Source of the DNA: Reticulitermes speratus
Lineage: Eukaryota; Arthropoda; Insecta; Blattodea; Rhinotermitidae
Assembly: GCA_021186555.1 (NCBI GenBank)
Contig: JAJKFL010000042.1
Location: 12,392,781-12,456,780 of the forward strand
DNA length: 64,000 bases
Direction of reading: 5' to 3'
Both the position numbers and the translations under genes were made by a program. Numbering within the stretch: position 1 is the stretch's first letter; each line of letters begins with the position of its first letter. The notes under the pieces were generated by a model. The model was not told the origin of the DNA. It ran no database searches and worked only from the letters and a program-made list of their open reading frames with translations. Shown piece by piece: positions 1 through 9,301 of this stretch.

Positions 1-479
1 AATCAAGGCCTAACAGACTATGATGATACAATTGTTGCTACAGCAACAGTGAATGCAGATATCTTGGTGTGGAAGTCACAGATTTATAAACTGGATACAT
101 AAAACAAATTCCATGGCTGACAAAGCTACATACAAAATGGAAAACTGTGTGGCTAGGGACCAGTGTGCAAAGATAAGATGTCAAACTGCAAAACTTACTA
201 GTCCAGTTTATGAATATCAAAAGTAATACCACCGAAACATGTTTAATACTGCACTGGGTTCAGGGAACTCACAATGAAATATGGCATTCACGTACAGTTA
301 ATTCCAGTGCCACATGACTGTATTCTTATGCTGTGAACATGTGTAGGTGTAGTCACTTATTAAAAACGCATGTGTTTTTTAATAAGTGACTACACCTATA
401 CAAAAGACTGAATGAAACCAGACTGCATATGGTGACTGATTGTACCTATGGATGTAAATAAGTGTAGTTTGTGAACCCC
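1..479. other. No gene seen
   Basis: AT-rich sequence with no convincing coding region or splice-framed exon. It holds an imperfect palindrome at 344-398 and leads into a hammerhead-like hairpin at 480. Confidence 0.5.
344..398. repeat. Inverted repeat (about 24-bp arms, short loop)
   Basis: The left arm (GGTGTAGTCACTTATT and on) is the reverse complement of the right arm (AATAAGTGACTACACC) around a short ACGCATGTG centre. It lies about 80 bp upstream of the hairpin motif at 480 and may be the centre of a decayed fold-back like those further on. Confidence 0.7.
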
Positions 480-507
480 CTGATGATGGTCCTGTATGGA
501 CCGAAAC
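480..507 (+). ncRNA. Hammerhead-like hairpin motif
   Basis: CTGATGA, an extra T, then GGTCC-TGTAT-GGACC forming a 5-bp stem, then GAAAC. The order matches a hammerhead core (CUGAUGA, stem II, GAAA) except for the extra T. One of about a dozen related motifs in this window, with compensating changes in the stem. Ribozyme activity is inference. Confidence 0.4.
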
Positions 508-1615
508 GTATGTAGGAAAAAATTTGTAAACAATTGAATAGTTGACAATGAATGTGCATTTAGTTGGTTAATAGAACGTGAATTGAAAATGCACGGTGAT
601 AATATAAAACATATATACGTGTGTTTAGATGACTTTGAATTCGTGCGATCGTCTGTGACAGGAACTTTATTGTCCTTACTTCTATCGCGTGAATCTGGTT
701 ATTCTGTTAGTGTGCCGTGACGTTACGGACTGGTCAAGTGGGTCTCGGTTGGAAGACATAAGAGGGGGCAGCTCCTTCAGTGTTCGACTGTAATAGTTAC
801 AAGCTGGATGTCCGGAGTTCAATTACAAGGGGAAATTGGCTGTTGGCTGGATGACCATCTTCCATTTCCCGTGAGGGGCACATATCTTTCTTGTCACCAT
901 AGCTGCAATCTTTTTCTGGGTTTGTCCAACCTCTTACCCTGTGGAGATCTTTTCCGCAAGGGGTAAGTAAGATGACTATTCGTTCCGGATTTTTGGGGAC
1001 AGTCCCCGAAATGAGAAATATACCGGAATAATGTCCCATTTTTTATTTTTCTTATCTTATTTCGTCTTCCTGATAATATCCTCTAGAATAAGAGACTTTC
1101 TTGAATCTTGTTAGCAAGTTTCACATCGAAGTGATGGCAACAATGGCATGTCCTGCGCATGGAGCAGTAACATAAAGGTGTATGAAAGATACAAAAAACA
1201 TTACTAACATGCGTATAATTATGTTATTTCAGTGCTGTTCCCGTGTCTGAATAGGCCAAGGAAAGCATGGTCACTTTAAGGTAAAGGAGCTGGAGAAGCT
1301 GACCACTCGCTTCCACGATCTGCCCAGATTAGGAACGCGTGGAGCCACATCTCCAATCTCTCACGTGTCTTTATAGTATGATGCATATGGACGCACTGGG
1401 ACATTTTGTACAGTGCATTCACTTCCTGTACATAACGGCGTCACTAGAGAACATTGCAAGCAAAGCTACTGTATTCAAAGGTCAACGCACGTTATTTTAA
1501 TTTCTTGCTAGCGGTGAAATTGAAGTATACCTAAAACACACATCAAGGGTACCTAAAACTACGTAAATGAGTATTCCTTTCTACAATATAATGATCAGAA
1601 TTATGCCCAACGGTA
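508..1615. other. No gene seen
   Basis: About 1.1 kb without a recognisable gene. An open frame on the minus strand at 797-1039 has no recognised domain, and no splice context supports it. Confidence 0.45.
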
Positions 1616-1890
1616 GGCGGGGATAGCATAGTCGGTATAGTGACTCGCTACGGACTGGACTGTCCGGGTATCAAATCACGGTGAGGACGATATTTTCCGC
1701 ACTCGTCCAGACCGTCCCTGGGACCCACATAGCCTCTTATATGATGTATACCCCGTCATTCACGGTTGTAAAGAGGCCGGGGCGTGGCGTTAACCAACCC
1801 ATTTAGCACCAAGGTTAAAGAAAGAGTAGAACTATACCTCTCCTACCGCTCTGTGCCTTCATGGCAGATTTTGAGGGCACATATAAAGTA
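1616..1890 (+). mobile_element. SINE family A copy
   Basis: tRNA-derived SINE. The head (GGGATAGCATAGTCGGTATAG) looks like an A box, and a decayed B box follows (GGGTATCAAATC). The shared body comes next (GTCCAGACCG, GGCCGGGGCGTGG, AAAGAAAGAGTAGA, TTCATGGC). Diverged. Only two of about 15 family A copies in the window lie on this strand. Confidence 0.8.
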
Positions 1891-2062
1891 ATAGGGTGAA
1901 ATTTTATTATGTCCAATGCTCATAGAATATGGTACGTAGAAGTTTCATTAAGAAGTTTTTCATGCTATCTGCCAATGATTACGGATTCGTGGATGAGCGT
2001 GTAGCATATGTTTGCTTTAACCTAATAAAGAGGTCATAAAGACTCGTGTACTAATGTTGTTG

Positions 2063-2089
2063 GGCACTAATGCAGTTTAGGTCCACCAC
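2063..2089 (+). repeat. Merlin terminal inverted repeat, left
   Basis: Begins GGCACTAATGCAGTTTA. Its reverse complement recurs at 3942-3968 with a single mismatch at position 18. Confidence 0.85.
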
Positions 2090-2175
2090 AGCAGGAAAAT
2101 TTTCTATAGGAAGGACGACAGAGTGAGTCTAGAAGGCTATGTGTGGTAGGGGGTATGGAAAGAGGAGGAGCAACG

Positions 2176-3159
2176 TTAAAGTGGAGAGGGCGTTGATGCG
2201 CGCGCAGGCTGCAGCGACCAGTCCACATGTCTGATGACGTCAAGGAACATGGTGAACGGGTCAATGGCACGCGCGGCGCAAAGAGATGCGAACATGTATT
2301 CCGAAAGACAGTAGATGTAGTTTGCCTTCCGGTTGTAGGCGTTGAGGAAGACCTTAGCATGTTTCCACGTTCCCTCTATTGTGTTGGTGTGTGCGCCAGT
2401 GTGTGGATCCACAAAGCCGACAGTGTGATTGACTGTGTGGTGCGTGTAGCCCTCGTCTAAAAGAAGGCGATATCCCGCCCAGCAGTCACTGATGACAGTA
2501 GTTTGAGGTTCTATCCACGTGTGAATAATGTTGGTCAAAGTGTCGGCAGAACGGTCTGGAACTGGGACGAGGAATGTCCTGCCAGACTGGCGCTCAACCC
2601 CGCCAAAAACCCACGTTGTGTTGCGCAGTGTGCCGCGATTGTATTTACGCCTCCCGAAGCAGCTTTCATCAATCTCGACGATCTTGCCGGGACCGCCGAG
2701 TTTTTCGGAGGAACGGGCGACGTAATCCATCATCGCCTCTCGGCAGAACATCGTCCAGTCGGTGACAGTGTGCTCTGCAAGGTGCAGTTCCATACGGATG
2801 TTGCGTGCGGGCAGTCTGCGCACAATGCGGTACGTAAGCAGCATGACCTGCAGGAAGGTGAGATGGCTTTCAGAGAACCACGAGGAGTACCGAATACTGC
2901 GGTAGGCGTTGCATCGACGGCCGTCGACAACCTTCCGACAGGCCCATCGATATCCGTCGGTGGTATGAGGCCTACAACAGAAACGCATCTCCGCATGGCA
3001 CGACGGACACTGCATATTAGAAGCGATGAGGCCTAGGTCTTTGAGGAACTGCAACGCGTCCGTCTTCGACGAGAAGAGATAGAGAAGGAAGGCCGTTGTC
3101 GCGACACCGTCTTCGCGGATGAACGATGCCCCTTGACCTAGGCCCTGCACGTGCGGCAT
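2176..3159 (-). CDS. Merlin transposase (ISXO2/IS1595-like DDE)
   Basis: Uninterrupted 327-aa frame, about the usual length for a Merlin transposase. Residues 51-83 form a zinc-ribbon-like set (C51, C54, C74, C83). The DDE core follows: D164 in VEIDES, D225 in ISDCWAGY and E262 in HTNTIEG, with W183-FGGV between. In this family the enzyme cuts element ends and inserts them into new sites. The protein is intronless, with no stop or frameshift. The first in-frame Met at 3159 is used; the conserved part begins near residue 35 (DALQFLKDLGLI), so a later start is possible. It sits alone between the terminal repeats. Function is established knowledge of the family; present activity is not shown. 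Confidence 0.9.
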   Translation of the reverse strand: MPHVQGLGQGASFIREDGVATTAFLLYLFSSKTDALQFLKDLGLIASNMQCPSCHAEMRFCCRPHTTDGYRWACRKVVDGRRCNAYRSIRYSSWFSESHLTFLQVMLLTYRIVRRLPARNIRMELHLAEHTVTDWTMFCREAMMDYVARSSEKLGGPGKIVEIDESCFGRRKYNRGTLRNTTWVFGGVERQSGRTFLVPVPDRSADTLTNIIHTWIEPQTTVISDCWAGYRLLLDEGYTHHTVNHTVGFVDPHTGAHTNTIEGTWKHAKVFLNAYNRKANYIYCLSEYMFASLCAARAIDPFTMFLDVIRHVDWSLQPARASTPSPL

Positions 3160-3295
3160 ACGCGCGACTGGTAGGCCTTAATAATGTCCGTGATATGAGA
3201 TGTCATAGTTATATGGCATAACACTTTCACAAACACAGGAAGACCGCGACACTGTACTGTACTACACAGAGCGATAGACGTTACTGAATTGAGCG

Positions 3296-3463
3296 GGACG
3301 AGGTTGAAATATCGCGCCAAGTGTAAGACACACAGCTGAACACGTAAGGGAACGCCCTATCGACAGATCCGTTAACTTGTGTGGGAGGGAAGGAGGGTAG
3401 GGTGCATTCGGCCACACCGTGAACAGGTAGTGTAATGAGGGGGACGAGGTTGAAATATCGCGC
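3296..3463. repeat. Pair of 22-bp direct repeats inside Merlin
   Basis: GGACGAGGTTGAAATATCGC plus two more bases occurs at 3296-3317 and again at 3442-3463, 146 bp apart, upstream of the transposase. Possible subterminal binding sites or remains of an internal duplication. Confidence 0.7.
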
Positions 3464-3472
3464 TGACTGTAA

Positions 3473-3835
3473 CAGAGACATAGCCTACACGCTAACCTAA
3501 GTTTGTGTCCAGTGGCCATTCCCTTCATATACAAAACAGAGACATAGCATGAACGCTAACCTAAGTTTGTGTCCAGTGGCCATTCACTTAATATACAAAA
3601 CAGAGACATAGCCTGAACGCTAACCTAAGTTTGTGTCAAGTGGCCATTCACTTAATATAAAAACAGAGACATATCCTGAACGCTAACCTAAGTTTGTGTC
3701 CAGTGGCCATTCACTTAATATACAAAACAGAGACATAGCCTACACGCTAACCTACGTTTGTGTCCAGTGGCCATTCCCTTCATATACAGAACAGAGACAT
3801 AGCCTACACGCTAACCTAAGTTTCTTTGTTTGAAA
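3473..3835. repeat. 64-bp minisatellite, nearly six units
   Basis: The unit begins CAGAGACATAGCCTACACGC and contains CTAAGTTTGTGTCCAGTGGC. Starts are at 3473, 3537, 3601, 3664, 3728 and 3792; the spacing is 64 except one of 63. The last unit is cut short after CTAAGTTT. Units differ by a few substitutions (CTACACG or CTGAACG; CCCTTCAT or CACTTAAT). The array lies inside the Merlin element, upstream of the transposase. Confidence 0.9.
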
Positions 3836-3941
3836 TGAGCGCTGCAAGTTGAAGTAGAGAGAGAGGGGCGAGGCCACAACGCGCCACGCAAACCACGCCC
3901 CTCAGCGTACAGGAACATCGTCACTGCACACTAGAAACACA

Positions 3942-3968
3942 GTGGTGGACTTAAACTGCATTAGTGCC
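3942..3968 (-). repeat. Merlin terminal inverted repeat, right
   Basis: Mirror of 2063-2089 with one mismatch. It marks the 5' end of the element relative to the transposase. Confidence 0.85.
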
Positions 3969-4621
3969 AAAGGTTGGCAGCACCTTACAGAAGGGTGCAG
4001 ATGTGAGATGATGCGAAGAAGAAATGCAGGTATGTTCTGCAGTCTACATGCAAAGGAAACGCGTTAGGTTAAGAGAATACTAGAAGGTCTGTTGTTCAAA
4101 GAGAGTGTGAACGGCATAAAGCGACTACTGCATCGGTGTACTTATTATTGCACATCACCTTGTACAAGAATTGACACACTGATCCGTGAACAGTTAGACG
4201 CGTTGATGCCTTTCATCATCGGCCCTTGTGTATGATCAGGGAAGCTCATATATCTGAGGTAATCGCGTGGCTTCCTATTCTGCCAATTATCTAACTAACA
4301 ACATGTAGCAGAGTCCTTGAGAAGCCAATAGTTCCTCAGCTAGTCGAATTGTAATGTTATTCCATGTAGACCTAGCTCTTCCAAGGGAACTGCTTCCTTC
4401 AGGTTAATGAGGTGTGCAATTATACATTCACCGACTTCTCGAAAGGCTGTTACATGTGTAACTGAAGCATTCTTAATGACTGAACATGCTAATTTACACA
4501 CAATATACAGCTCTCATCCATAATGCATGCATAAGTATTCCACTCACATGTAACAGACACCAAGTTACTGTCCACTGCCAACCATTGCGTACACAGAATT
4601 GGAGAGTGTAACATTAATATG
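3969..4621. other. No gene seen
   Basis: About 650 bp between the Merlin element and an old SINE. No recognised gene or repeat. Confidence 0.4.
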
Positions 4622-4905
4622 TAAATGTAGAGTTAAAATTGTCCCTGTCCATTCCATGAAGACACATGGGGTTTGGAGTTTGAGCTCCATTTTTAACCAA
4701 GGTACTAGATGGAGTCATCAACCTCATGGATCAGCTTTAATTTCTGGAAAGTACCCCTGGTACCAATTGAATAGGAGGGTGGGTGGACTCGAGTCAATCT
4801 GGACATTTCTAGAGATCAGAGAAGTTTTTTTGTTCCTGCATGGATTCAAACCTTGGTTCGTCCAGCCTGTAGCCTTGTCCCTGTACTGACTGTGCTATGT
4901 GAGGA
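4622..4905 (-). mobile_element. SINE family A copy, old
   Basis: Diverged, minus-strand family A copy. The 3' end (GTCCCTGTCCATTCCATGAAG) and middle (CCTGGTACCAATTGAATAGG, then GGGTGG) keep the family order, and the tRNA-like head lies at the right (ATTCAAACCTTGG). Confidence 0.7.
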
Positions 4906-5241
4906 TACTATTAAACTAGATCTTAAAGGATGGGAGTATGTGAACTGTATTCATGGTATACTCTTGTTTTGTTGTTGTAAATCAAACTTCCAGCCACTTC
5001 TCATTGTGATTCTTCTAAGCTTTTCATTGTTTGGTGTGAGCCTGATCATTCTCATTTATTGCACATTTTAAAGTTTTTGTTTTTTATCCCATCTGTTAAG
5101 CATTGAAATCCTGCATTCATTTCATTATTAAAGATGAGAATTTACTCCCTGTGGTCACATAATTGAAGTTACAGTATATCCAAATGCAGAGCTAATTTTC
5201 CTTTGCCTCTTAGAAATACAAATACAGCTTTCCATCAAGTA

Positions 5242-5644
5242 CAGTAGAACCCCCGTATCTGCGGTTTACCGCGGCCCGAAAATATTAAATAGAAAATTCC
5301 AGAAATAAACGATTCATAAGTTTCAGATTGTGCTCCATTCTGAGTAACATGGTGAAACCTTCCCGCTCCGTCACACTCAGTACATGACTCTTCTCTCTTT
5401 GTCCTCTGTACCCACGCTGGCCCGCTTTACTCGCATCCAGTTAGCCTGTAGTGTTCTCGCTGTCCGCATTCATGGTGCCAGGATCACTAGCCTAATGGTG
5501 GTAATATCTTATTGTGCATAATTTATTGATTAAACTTTATCATAAGTATGTATGTAAACGAAAAACGACTTATATATAGGGTTCAGTACTATCCGTGGTT
5601 TCGGTTCTTGGAACGTATCACCCGCGGATGCAGGGGGACTACTG
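5242..5644. mobile_element. Tigger/pogo-like MITE with TA target duplication
   Basis: Ends CAGTAGAACCCCCGTATCTG and, reversed, CAGTAGTCCCCCTGCATCCG form terminal inverted repeats. Both ends are flanked by TA, as expected for the Tc1/mariner-pogo group. The 403-bp interior has no transposase, so this is a non-autonomous copy. The flanking TA pairs are at 5240-5241 and 5645-5646. Confidence 0.8.
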
Positions 5645-6500
5645 TATATATTTCAGTAGCACTTATATTTGATATGTTTTCATTCAGGACCTGTTAAATC
5701 ACTTGAATTCTTGTCAAGTCACTGTTTAACACAAAACACAAACCATCATGTGTGATGAACAAGTTTTAAGCCTACAAAAGGGTTTGCAGTTTGTTACATC
5801 AAGAGTGCCAATAATTGTACTACAGAGAGTTGAAACATTTCCTGCTCTGAGAGAAAGCACGGTGAGTGCCCTGAACAGATTTTATAATCTTAATCCCAGG
5901 ATTTACATGGGCAAAGGAAGTGAATGTTATCTGGTAAGCTTGTGCTAATTCTCATTCCCATTTATTTCAGTTTTATAAGGATTGCTGTATAAATGCTAAG
6001 GGTTTAATGCTTTTTGTATCTTTTGTACCACTAGAATGATCAATGCAAGGCGTATTACATGGACAGGTCATGTCGCATACATGTAAGATGAGCAATACAA
6101 ACAAAGAAGGTTATTTCAAAAATGGATCTCAAGGAAAAGAGGTGGGAGGTGTGAACTCAATTTTCTAGTTTGTGGTAGGAATGAGCTAAGAATTCCTTTG
6201 AATATGCCAGTCACCCCTCAGGTTCTGTAAAGGGCAGGGAATTTCTTGGCTAGGGGAGCAGCCAATATTGTCTGAAGAGCAAGAGTGGTCCACAGAGTAT
6301 ATTAGTGATGATCATGAAAGTTATAGTGAAGTAAATGTGTGCAAAGCAACTGTTACCATTTTGTTGCCGTGCCAAGTGATTATAATAAACTGTGTCCTGT
6401 TTCTTACAATGAGAGCACAGTCATGATTTTAAGAGATGTTGGTTTTACAGAACTGCATGGATTTGCTGAGACATGAACCTGGTTTGTGTAGTGAGACATG
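5645..6500. other. No host gene seen; holds an old LINE end
   Basis: Contains a decayed 3' end of the RTE-like LINE at 6032-6262. The rest shows no recognisable gene. Confidence 0.4.
6032..6262 (+). mobile_element. RTE-like LINE 3' fragment, decayed
   Basis: ATTACATGGACAGGTCATGT near the start and the tail GGGCAGGGAATTTCTTGGCT follow the order seen in the better copy at 39795-40215 (RWVGHLA, then the TTCTTGATTAGCTGAG tail). Strongly diverged. Confidence 0.5.
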
Positions 6501-7925
6501 TCACACATCATCTGGTGATTGTAATCGAGTCATTGGTATAAAAGTTGAAGAGGTCACATTGCTCTTGGAGACATTGATGGCGATCCTCCACGCCTTCAAC
6601 CATCTCTCTAGATCACTGAGGTATGCTTCTAGGTAGCTAACAAGCAGAGCCGGGCTGCGGGACGTGGCAATGATTGCAGTGTCATCCGCGTACAATGCCA
6701 GCTCGACGTGGCGGGAAGGGACGGGCATGTCATTGATATACAGACTGAACAAGACAGGAGAGATTAGTGCCCCCTGTGCTACGCCAGCCCGCATGCCACG
6801 ACGGGTGGATATGGCCGTTCGGAAGGACGCTTCGAACATCCTGTTGTAAAGGTAGGAAGATATGATTTTGACCAGATAGGAGGGGAAATTAAGGGCCGTA
6901 AGCTTGAAGAGGAGACCGTCGACCCAAACAGTGTCGAAGGCATTAGCCACGTCGAGAAAGACTGCGCCTGTTAGCCGCTTCTCGCCAAAGTTTCTGGACA
7001 CCCTTTTGACAAGGTGGGCTAGCTGGAGAGAGGTGCTATGTTTGGGTCTGAATCCAAACTGCTCATCTCGCAGAAGCCCGCGCCCGCTTACTTCACTTAA
7101 GATCCTACTAAGTAGGATCTTCTCAAACAACTTGCCGATGGTGTCCAGAAGACTTATGGGATGATAGGAAGAGGGTAGCGCTGGGTCCTTCCCAGGTTTC
7201 AGTATGGAGACAATGTGGGCATGCTTCCATACTGATGGGAAGTACTGCGCTAGGAGAGCCGCGTTGAATATGACAGCGAGGAGAGAGACAGCTCGCTGCG
7301 GAAGGTGCTTCAGTGCCCTGTTCGGAATACCGTTTGGGCCCGGAGCCTTGCTGGCCTTGAGACCCCGGATGGCATCCTGTACCTCCGCGGGGTTGGTTAA
7401 CTTGGGCTCGCTTGCAGGTGTATAAGAGTATGCTTGCAGCGTCTCGCTAACCATCTCAATAACTGCCGGATTTGACGGGTCGTTTACCGGCTGAAACTGA
7501 GCCTCAAGACTGTCCGCTAGGGCTTTGGCTTTCTCAGAGTCTGAGAGAGCAAGCCCGTCCTGCGTGACCAGGGGTGGAGAGGGAGTGGGCTCTCTCATCC
7601 CCCGCTTTGTCATCTTCCACAGCCATTGGTCTTCGGGATCTAGGCTTTCCAGTGTGGCACCCCACTGCTCATTCCACCACTCGTTTAGCTGGTGGGTCAC
7701 CGACCGCTGAAGGCGGTTGACCTCAGCTTTTAGAGCAGGGTCCTTAGTGATTTGCCACTGCTTCCTCAACCGGTTTTTCAGGCGTATTTCATCCTGTATA
7801 CGTGCCGGTATTGGGGGCCGCGGGTCGTCACGAGGGCGTCTCCTGGGGGCTGACGCTGCTAGTGCCTCAGTGATAGCGCTGGACTCTTCCTCCACACACG
7901 TGTCGATTTCCACCCCGCTACGCAG
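6501..7925 (-). pseudogene. Jockey-like LINE reverse transcriptase (decayed)
   Basis: The long frame (6501-7976, 491 aa) carries a reverse transcriptase of a non-LTR retrotransposon. Around residues 205-285 it has KASKAPGPNGIPN and ILKPGKDP; palm motif A is FLDVANAFDTVW (D342, D348); motif B is RAGVAQGALISP; motif C is ALYADDTA (D431, D432). In the intact element this enzyme copies element RNA at the target site. The frame ends soon after KAWRIAINVSKSN, so the thumb and any RNase H or zinc-knuckle tail are missing here. Upstream it is out of frame with the endonuclease part: a one-base shift near 7915-7925 separates the two. Jockey is the closest clade by motif; a related clade is possible. 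Not an active copy. Confidence 0.85.
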
Positions 7926-8612
7926 TTCGGAGTGGGCGGAAGGCTGTCCTCCAGGCAGGCCTGGAATTTGACCCAATCGGTCCTTCTGAAGTCCGGGCGT
8001 TCTGGGAGGTTAAGAAAGGATGATCGACATCTCGTGTCGATCAGTACAGGGAAGTGAGCTGAGCTTAGTGCAGGGCACGTTGTCAGATACACTGGGATGA
8101 CTAAGTTTTTAGTGATTACTATGTCTAGGACATCAGGGGTAGCAGAGGAGTTATATGGGATAGTGGTGGGTGTTTCCGGCCCATAAATCAAACAGGAATG
8201 ATCATTGGCGGAATCACGCAGGTGCCTGCCCCTTGTCGTGATTAGCCTCGAATTCCATTCCACGTGCTTGGCGTTCAGGTCCCGCGCCATCAGGACGGGG
8301 AGCCCTCCGCTCAGGCAGGCAGACAGATCCGCTTCGATTAGGGGCCGGGAGGGCGAAAGGTAAGCCGCCAGGATTTTCACCGGTCCGCTTGCCAACATAA
8401 CATGTACGGCAGTTGCCTCCAACTGGGTCAGGCCGGGGACGGGTATAGCGTAGTGGTCTATACCCCGGCGGACCAGTAGAGCTGTTCCGCCGCCCTCTGT
8501 AGGCCGGTCTGTACGGTGGCAAACTGCACCGGGGCACCTTTTTGGGGCCTCTAATATCACGGCCGCCCTACCCTTCTCTGCTATATCTGCTTTACTATGC
8601 TGGGCCCCGCAG
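7926..8612 (-). pseudogene. Jockey-like LINE endonuclease domain (decayed)
   Basis: This is the apurinic-type endonuclease part of the same LINE as the reverse transcriptase. Recognisable blocks are CHRTDRPTEGGGTALLVRRG, then ARDLNAKHVEWNSR (usually GDxNAKH), then PDVLDIVITKN, then SAHFPVLID. In the family the last block is SDHxPV; here the D is A, so a catalytic residue is lost. The N-terminal third of the domain is missing or scrambled: upstream of 8612 the frame reads through unrelated AT-rich sequence. The frame shifts by one base near 7915-7925 before the reverse transcriptase begins. Confidence 0.8.
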
Positions 8613-9094
8613 ATAAGCCGGTTGGCGCACACAACAAAGATACAATGTACCAAAGAAATCATATATTGTAACACACAATTAAATAAGATACAATAAAGAC
8701 AATAATATACAAAATTACAAAAGATACACGACGTGAGACTGACCAAGCAATTACTTGTTTGCATACATACCAAAATAATGTTACCTTGGCGTCGTTGTGG
8801 GGCTAAACCCAACAAAACCAAAACCCTGGGACCACGACGACCGCCAAGGGACTCCAACCTCACCAACTCACAGCTGGACGGAATTTTGCCCCCATGGCCA
8901 AGACGAAATTTAGAAGTTACTTGTAGGCGGCTAGGTTCAGAGTGATTTCCTCAATCATACGCCGGTAGGAAGTAAACTCGGGACAGGAGGGGAAATGGAG
9001 GGGAACCAAGTAGGAGAGGAGTGATGCGCGCGACGAAAATCCGTGGTTCGAGTTCCGCAGAGAGTGCTGGGAAAACTCCCGGCACAAAACATAG

Positions 9095-9301
9095 TTTCTG
9101 GTCACCCTTTCGACAAGGCGGGCTAGCTGGAGAGAGGTGCTATGTTTGGGTCTGAATCCAAATTCCTCATCTCGCAGAAGCCCGCGCCCGCTTACTTCAC
9201 TTAAGATCCTACTAAGTAGGATCTTCTCAAACAACTTGCCAATGGTGTCCAGAATACTTATGGGACGATAGGAAGAGGGTAGCGCTGGGTCCTTCCCAGG
9301 T
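9095..9301 (-). mobile_element. Second fragment of the same LINE reverse transcriptase
   Basis: Nearly identical to 6993-7199, covering KLFEKILLSRILSE and LLRDEEFGFRPKHSTSLQL. It ends abruptly at both sides: TTCCCAGGT at 9301, and unrelated sequence below 9095. A few substitutions separate the copies (DEE for DEQ). Both share a 23-bp near-palindrome at 7099-7121 and 9208-9230. Confidence 0.85.

Larger units (their letters stand above)
2063..3968 (-). mobile_element. Merlin-superfamily DNA transposon, apparently complete
   Basis: A 1.9-kb element bounded by 27-bp inverted repeats (26 of 27 positions match) starting GGCACTAATGCAGTTTA. It holds one uninterrupted transposase frame on the minus strand, and a 64-bp tandem array between the transposase start and the 3968 end. 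The transposase belongs to the IS1595/ISXO2-related group that defines Merlin elements. No clear 8-9-bp target duplication is visible: the flanks share only GTTGG-like bases. Full frame, intact catalytic triad and near-perfect ends suggest a young copy. Confidence 0.85.

Noticed and set aside
2227..3036. Several open frames on the plus strand across the Merlin transposase
   Set aside because: Shadow frames of the minus-strand transposase; no domain of their own.
3473..3835. Regular repeats, possible CRISPR array
   Set aside because: Units are contiguous with no unique spacers, in a eukaryotic transposon: a minisatellite.
7099..7121. 23-bp near-palindrome, possible operator or cruciform site
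   Set aside because: Falls in the LINE reverse transcriptase coding sequence (KILLSRILSE) and is simply copied at 9208-9230.
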